Source of the DNA: Hahella ganghwensis DSM 17046 | GTDB taxonomy: Bacteria; Pseudomonadota; Gammaproteobacteria; Pseudomonadales; Oleiphilaceae | Assembly: GCF_000376785.1 (NCBI RefSeq) | Contig: NZ_AQXX01000116.1 | Span: 1-64,000, forward strand | Length of the DNA: 64,000 nucleotides | Direction of reading: 5' to 3' | Part shown: positions 61,230 to 64,000 of the stretch, one piece after another | How positions within the stretch are numbered: position 1 is the first letter of the stretch | Layout: each line of letters begins with the position of its first letter | Notes under the pieces: model-generated | The model's input: only the letters and a program-made list of their open reading frames with translations | The model's database searches: none | Told to the model about the DNA's origin: nothing | Program-made: the position numbers and the translations under genes

Positions 61230-62165
61230 TTATTCGTACAAATATTTCATCGTTTTCCGTGAAGTCTGTTCCACCGGAACCACTCCCTGACCACGGATAT
61301 TCGCCACCATACGAACAAAGCGGTTTTGCTCTTCCCAGTAGGGAAGCAGAGTTTCAGGGTCCAGCAGGATCTCGGTTTTACCCTCTATCATGGCTTCAAC
61401 CTCTTCGGCTCCATTGTCTTCATCGTCGCGAAGACCTTCCGTCATTTTGTGGGCTTTCTCCATAATGGCTTCAGCGGCGGCTTCGAGGTCTCCGCTGTAT
61501 TCCTGCTCAATACGAAAACAGGCTTTACCATCACAATCTTCCCAACCGACAAATCGGGTCGTCGTCTCAAATTCAACGACATCACCTGTGGGTAGCTGAA
61601 ATGGAGACACTTTGGACTCTTCTGAACCAATCTTAATCGTTTTACCGGCCAGTCCACCAAAACGACCATTCCACTCAGTCATTTCCTTGCTTTTCAGCCG
61701 TTCCGGGGTAATGGCCCGGGAAATTTTATTCAGTACGTTATCCGGAATCTGTCCCCGTAATTCATCAATGATGCCTTCATATCCAACCACATCCTGAATT
61801 TTACCTTCACCATTGATTTTGTATTCCAAAGAGCGACGTAACGTGGCACTGATCAGAGGATTGGCAACCTTCTGGCCGTTTCGGAATAAATTGAGATCTG
61901 TTACTTCATGGTGTTCAGACCAACCTGATGCAGTTTTATCAACATTGATCGATTTCCTGAGCCTCATTTCTTCGGTCAGGCTGCGGCTCTGCCCGGGCGC
62001 TTTCACCTCTTTTTTCTGAACAGTATCCAGTTTGACCTCATATTCCAGGCCATCAGGCGGGTTGTACTTGAAGGTCACCGAGTCTTCGGCCTGCGTAACA
62101 GAGGAGAAAAGAACACTGACGGTCAGCGTAGTGAGGATTGAATGCCTGGAGAATTGGGAAAACAT
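61230..62165 (-). CDS. Secreted protein of unknown function
   Basis: 311 residues with Sec signal (ILTTLTVSVLFSSVTQA). The mature part is rich in K, E and R with a long beta-rich pattern (FKYNPPDGLEYEVKL, LRRSLEYKINGEGKI, VEFETTTRFVGWEDC) and a pair of cysteines in WEDCDGKACFRIE. It looks like a soluble periplasmic protein. I do not recognise the family with confidence. AGGAACT precedes the ATG. Ends at a strong terminator. Confidence 0.78.
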   Translation of the reverse strand: MFSQFSRHSILTTLTVSVLFSSVTQAEDSVTFKYNPPDGLEYEVKLDTVQKKEVKAPGQSRSLTEEMRLRKSINVDKTASGWSEHHEVTDLNLFRNGQKVANPLISATLRRSLEYKINGEGKIQDVVGYEGIIDELRGQIPDNVLNKISRAITPERLKSKEMTEWNGRFGGLAGKTIKIGSEESKVSPFQLPTGDVVEFETTTRFVGWEDCDGKACFRIEQEYSGDLEAAAEAIMEKAHKMTEGLRDDEDNGAEEVEAMIEGKTEILLDPETLLPYWEEQNRFVRMVANIRGQGVVPVEQTSRKTMKYLYE

Positions 62166-62302
62166 GGCAGTTCCTTAGAAAATTATCGATGCATTTCGCC
62201 ACAAGATTGCCGGCCAAGATTACTAAAACCCTACAAAACTCACCAGCAAATCAAGGTATGGTAACTAAACTTGATACTGTATTCATTTCTGACATTTCCA
62301 TT

Positions 62303-62620
62303 ATGACGCAAGACAAGAGAAGTAGTCCGAGAATCAAAGCCTCATTTCAGGTGGAACTCACCCACCCTGACCTGGGCACGATCAAAACCAAAACCCGTGA
62401 TATCTCGGAGAACGGCGCTTTTGTCATTGTGAACGAGGAAAATACTCCGGAACTCCACATGCGGGTCAGTATCAGGGTACTCGGATTGCCGGGAGAACCA
62501 GGAGCACCAGTGGAAAGTGAAGTGGTCAGAATTGAGCACGAAGGTGTGGGCGTCAAATTTATTCAGGATGATGACGGCGAACTGGAAGAGCAGGACGCTG
62601 ACGACGAATTCCTGCTCTAA
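62303..62620 (+). CDS. PilZ domain protein
   Basis: 105 residues from an ATG at 62303. RSSPR (RxxxR) near residue 7 and DISENGAF (D/NxSxxG) about 30 residues on are the c-di-GMP binding motifs of PilZ. The C-terminus is very acidic (DDDGELEEQDADDEF). Stand-alone PilZ proteins couple cyclic di-GMP to motility or pili; the window has several GGDEF proteins and PilU. A longer frame exists upstream but has no family support and no ribosome site. Confidence 0.88.
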   Translation: MTQDKRSSPRIKASFQVELTHPDLGTIKTKTRDISENGAFVIVNEENTPELHMRVSIRVLGLPGEPGAPVESEVVRIEHEGVGVKFIQDDDGELEEQDADDEFLL

Positions 62621-62629
62621 AATATTGAC

Positions 62630-63013
62630 TTACGGGTTAGCCTCACCAGACTTCTCTTCTTTCTTTTTGTCCTTTTTCGGCTTCAGCTTTTTGGGTTTGT
62701 AACCGGTCTCGGGCCAGGCAGCTTCGATTTCCGCCGCCTGTTGCTTGGCAGTGAACTCTTCCCACAGAATACCGTTACAGTCTTTGTCACAGGTGAACTG
62801 AGGTACATCATCGACTTCCCAACCAATATGGCGTAACTTCCCAGCTTCTCCAGAGGAAGCCTTACGGATTGACAGATTAAGTTCCTTGGTCCGCCACAAA
62901 GCATACTGACCATCTACGACAACATCAGCCTCCTGGCCCATCCGTTCATTGTAGTCCTGTACGGAGCTGTTGACGTCCTGAACAGCGATCGCCAGATGGA
63001 AAATACGGCTCAT
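62630..63013 (-). CDS. VOC-superfamily (glyoxalase-like) protein
   Basis: 127 residues. FHLAIAVQDVNSSVQDYNERM and LRHIGWEVDDVPQFT form the two beta-alpha-beta-beta-beta units of one VOC half, which usually bind a metal as dimers. The C-terminus adds a lysine-rich tail (KPKKLKPKKDKKKEEK) not typical of the family. Substrate unknown. Ends 10 bases from the convergent PilZ gene. Confidence 0.78.
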   Translation of the reverse strand: MSRIFHLAIAVQDVNSSVQDYNERMGQEADVVVDGQYALWRTKELNLSIRKASSGEAGKLRHIGWEVDDVPQFTCDKDCNGILWEEFTAKQQAAEIEAAWPETGYKPKKLKPKKDKKKEEKSGEANP

Positions 63014-63251
63014 AATTGTGCTAACCCTATGTATGTTTTATGAATCACTTGTAACAATGTCAGCCTGGGCCTGTTCTGTCCCGACTGATCAGGGCCACAA
63101 GACTAGGCGTTGAGTCCGATAAAAACAATAGGTCATATATCTTATCTACGCCCAATTTGTTATATCTGCAACGATATTGGTCTGACTACAACCAAAGGTG
63201 AATAGGATTCAACCGTCTCCAGAGCAAAAATGGATAAAAAAGAGTCAGGCA

Positions 63252-64000
63252 ATGATAGATAAAAAAAACACATCCGGCGACCCGGTGGCACATACTACCG
63301 CTCCCTCATCTACAGATCCCGACAAAGTTGACTCTGTTCCACGAAATATTCGCGCCCTGATCGATAGTCTGAGACAGTCCCCCCCATTTAATCAAATGGA
63401 TGACAGGGATCTGATTACACTCCTGGAAAAATCCACAGTCGAATACTTTCCAGCAGAGACCATTATTCTGTCGCCTGACGACGGAGTCCCGTCACGTTTT
63501 TATATCGTCAAGAAAGGCTATATCGTCGGCGAACGTGTGACTTCCAAAAATGGAGACGTCCATCCTACCTTTGATATTGGTCCGGGTGCCTGCTTTCCCA
63601 TAGCCGCACTATTGGGTGAGCGCCCTACCAGAACCGTCCATAAAGCGATGGAAGACACATTCTGTATAACCTGTGACAAGGCGCACTTTACACAGATAGT
63701 TTCTACAAGCCGCGTATTCAGAGAGTTCTGCCTGAGGGGAATCAGTGGCTTGCTGGAACAGGTCAACCGCAATGTGCAAACTCAGGCCCAGTCTCATCTG
63801 GGGGATGAATATTCTCTGGAAACCCCACTGAAAGACTATCTGCATCGCGAGGTTATCTCCTGCCCACCGAACACCAGCGTGCGGCAGGCCGTCAAAACCA
63901 TGGATGACCGGGGAATAGGCTCCATGGTCATTATCAACCCTGACAGAAAACCGCTGGGAATTTTCACCTTGCGGGATTTACGACATCTGGTGGCAAACCC
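63252..64000 (+). CDS. cNMP-binding/CBS domain protein (DUF294 nucleotidyltransferase type), 5' part
   Basis: Starts at an ATG preceded by GAGTCAGG and stays open for 249 codons to the window edge. Residues about 50-170 form a cyclic-nucleotide-binding-like domain (VEYFPAETIILSPDDG, RFYIVKKGYIVGER); from about 195 a CBS domain begins (HREVISCPPNTSVRQAVKTM, VIINPDRKPLGIFTLRD). This order is that of the large cNMP-CBS-DUF294 proteins, with nucleotidyltransferase domains that would follow beyond the edge. The first 45 residues are polar and not conserved-looking. Confidence 0.85.
   Translation, partial: MIDKKNTSGDPVAHTTAPSSTDPDKVDSVPRNIRALIDSLRQSPPFNQMDDRDLITLLEKSTVEYFPAETIILSPDDGVPSRFYIVKKGYIVGERVTSKNGDVHPTFDIGPGACFPIAALLGERPTRTVHKAMEDTFCITCDKAHFTQIVSTSRVFREFCLRGISGLLEQVNRNVQTQAQSHLGDEYSLETPLKDYLHREVISCPPNTSVRQAVKTMDDRGIGSMVIINPDRKPLGIFTLRDLRHLVAN

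Noticed and set aside
1-64000. CRISPR arrays, tRNA or rRNA genes, integrase or tRNA attachment site
   Set aside because: No regularly spaced repeats, cloverleaf-like sequence or rRNA stretch was found on reading both strands, and the accessory stretch has no integrase.

Overview
The window reads as chromosomal DNA of a free-living gammaproteobacterium, most like the marine, lipid-storing groups around Marinobacter, Ketobacter and Hahella. The evidence is the gene order argG-motY-pyrC-rnt-peroxiredoxin (the same order, as I recall it, as in Pseudomonas aeruginosa), a bifunctional fatty acyl-CoA reductase very close to the Marinobacter enzyme, a wax ester synthase/DGAT, PilU, PilZ and several GGDEF proteins. 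Genes lie on both strands. I see no rRNA, tRNA, CRISPR array or intact prophage.

Layout. 1-0.3 kb: the start of an IS4-type transposase running off the left edge. 0.3-5.5 kb: argG, motY, pyrC, rnt, 2-Cys peroxiredoxin. 6-8 kb: fatty acyl-CoA reductase; its likely partner, WS/DGAT, is at 46.1-47.5 kb, so the two terminal steps of wax ester synthesis are both here but unlinked. 8.5-13.4 kb: small unknown protein, M16 protease lipoprotein, exonuclease I. 13.6-20.8 kb: an A/T-rich accessory stretch between sbcB and yciO with a polynucleotide-kinase-like protein overlapping a Thg1-like 3'-5' polymerase, a permuted papain-like protein followed by a lipoprotein (possible effector/immunity pair), a secreted repeat protein, a membrane protein flanked by an ~80-bp duplication, and a BRCT protein. 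20.9-22 kb: yciO and bolA. 22.3-27.4 kb: response regulator, LysM-FecR protein and CHASE2 histidine kinase in one operon. 28.1-28.4 kb: a ferritin-like protein of the encapsulated-ferritin family without an encapsulin. 28.6-31.9 kb: a second two-component pair bracketed by an exact 15-bp direct repeat. 32.3-37.4 kb: fructose-type ABC uptake operon (frcB, frcC, frcA), a second binding protein and a PfkB sugar kinase. 37.7 kb: cold shock protein. 38-48.6 kb: envelope proteins, an M14 peptidase overlapping an alpha/beta hydrolase, a MASE1-PAS-GGDEF-EAL protein, PilU, WS/DGAT, and a small low-G+C insert with an HExxH protein. 48.6-51.9 kb: two-subunit molybdenum hydroxylase with its MocA-like cofactor enzyme. 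52-57.7 kb: secreted sphingomyelinase-like phosphodiesterase, DUF2804 protein, lipoprotein, Smr protein, 7TM diguanylate cyclase. 58.1-59.9 kb: truncated haemoglobin plus ferredoxin reductase (a split flavohaemoglobin, likely for NO detoxification) followed by a damaged NsrR-type regulator. 60.4-64 kb: YgjP-like metalloprotein, unknown secreted protein, PilZ protein, VOC protein, and a cNMP/CBS (DUF294-type) protein running off the right edge.

The observations most worth following are the kinase/Thg1 pair, the putative effector/lipoprotein pair, the NO module with an NsrR that has lost its Fe-S ligand segment by an apparent 37-bp deletion, the encapsulin-less EncFtn homologue, and two kinds of short dispersed repeats. 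All domain calls are from reading motifs; no database search was run. Start codons were chosen by Shine-Dalgarno context and family length.
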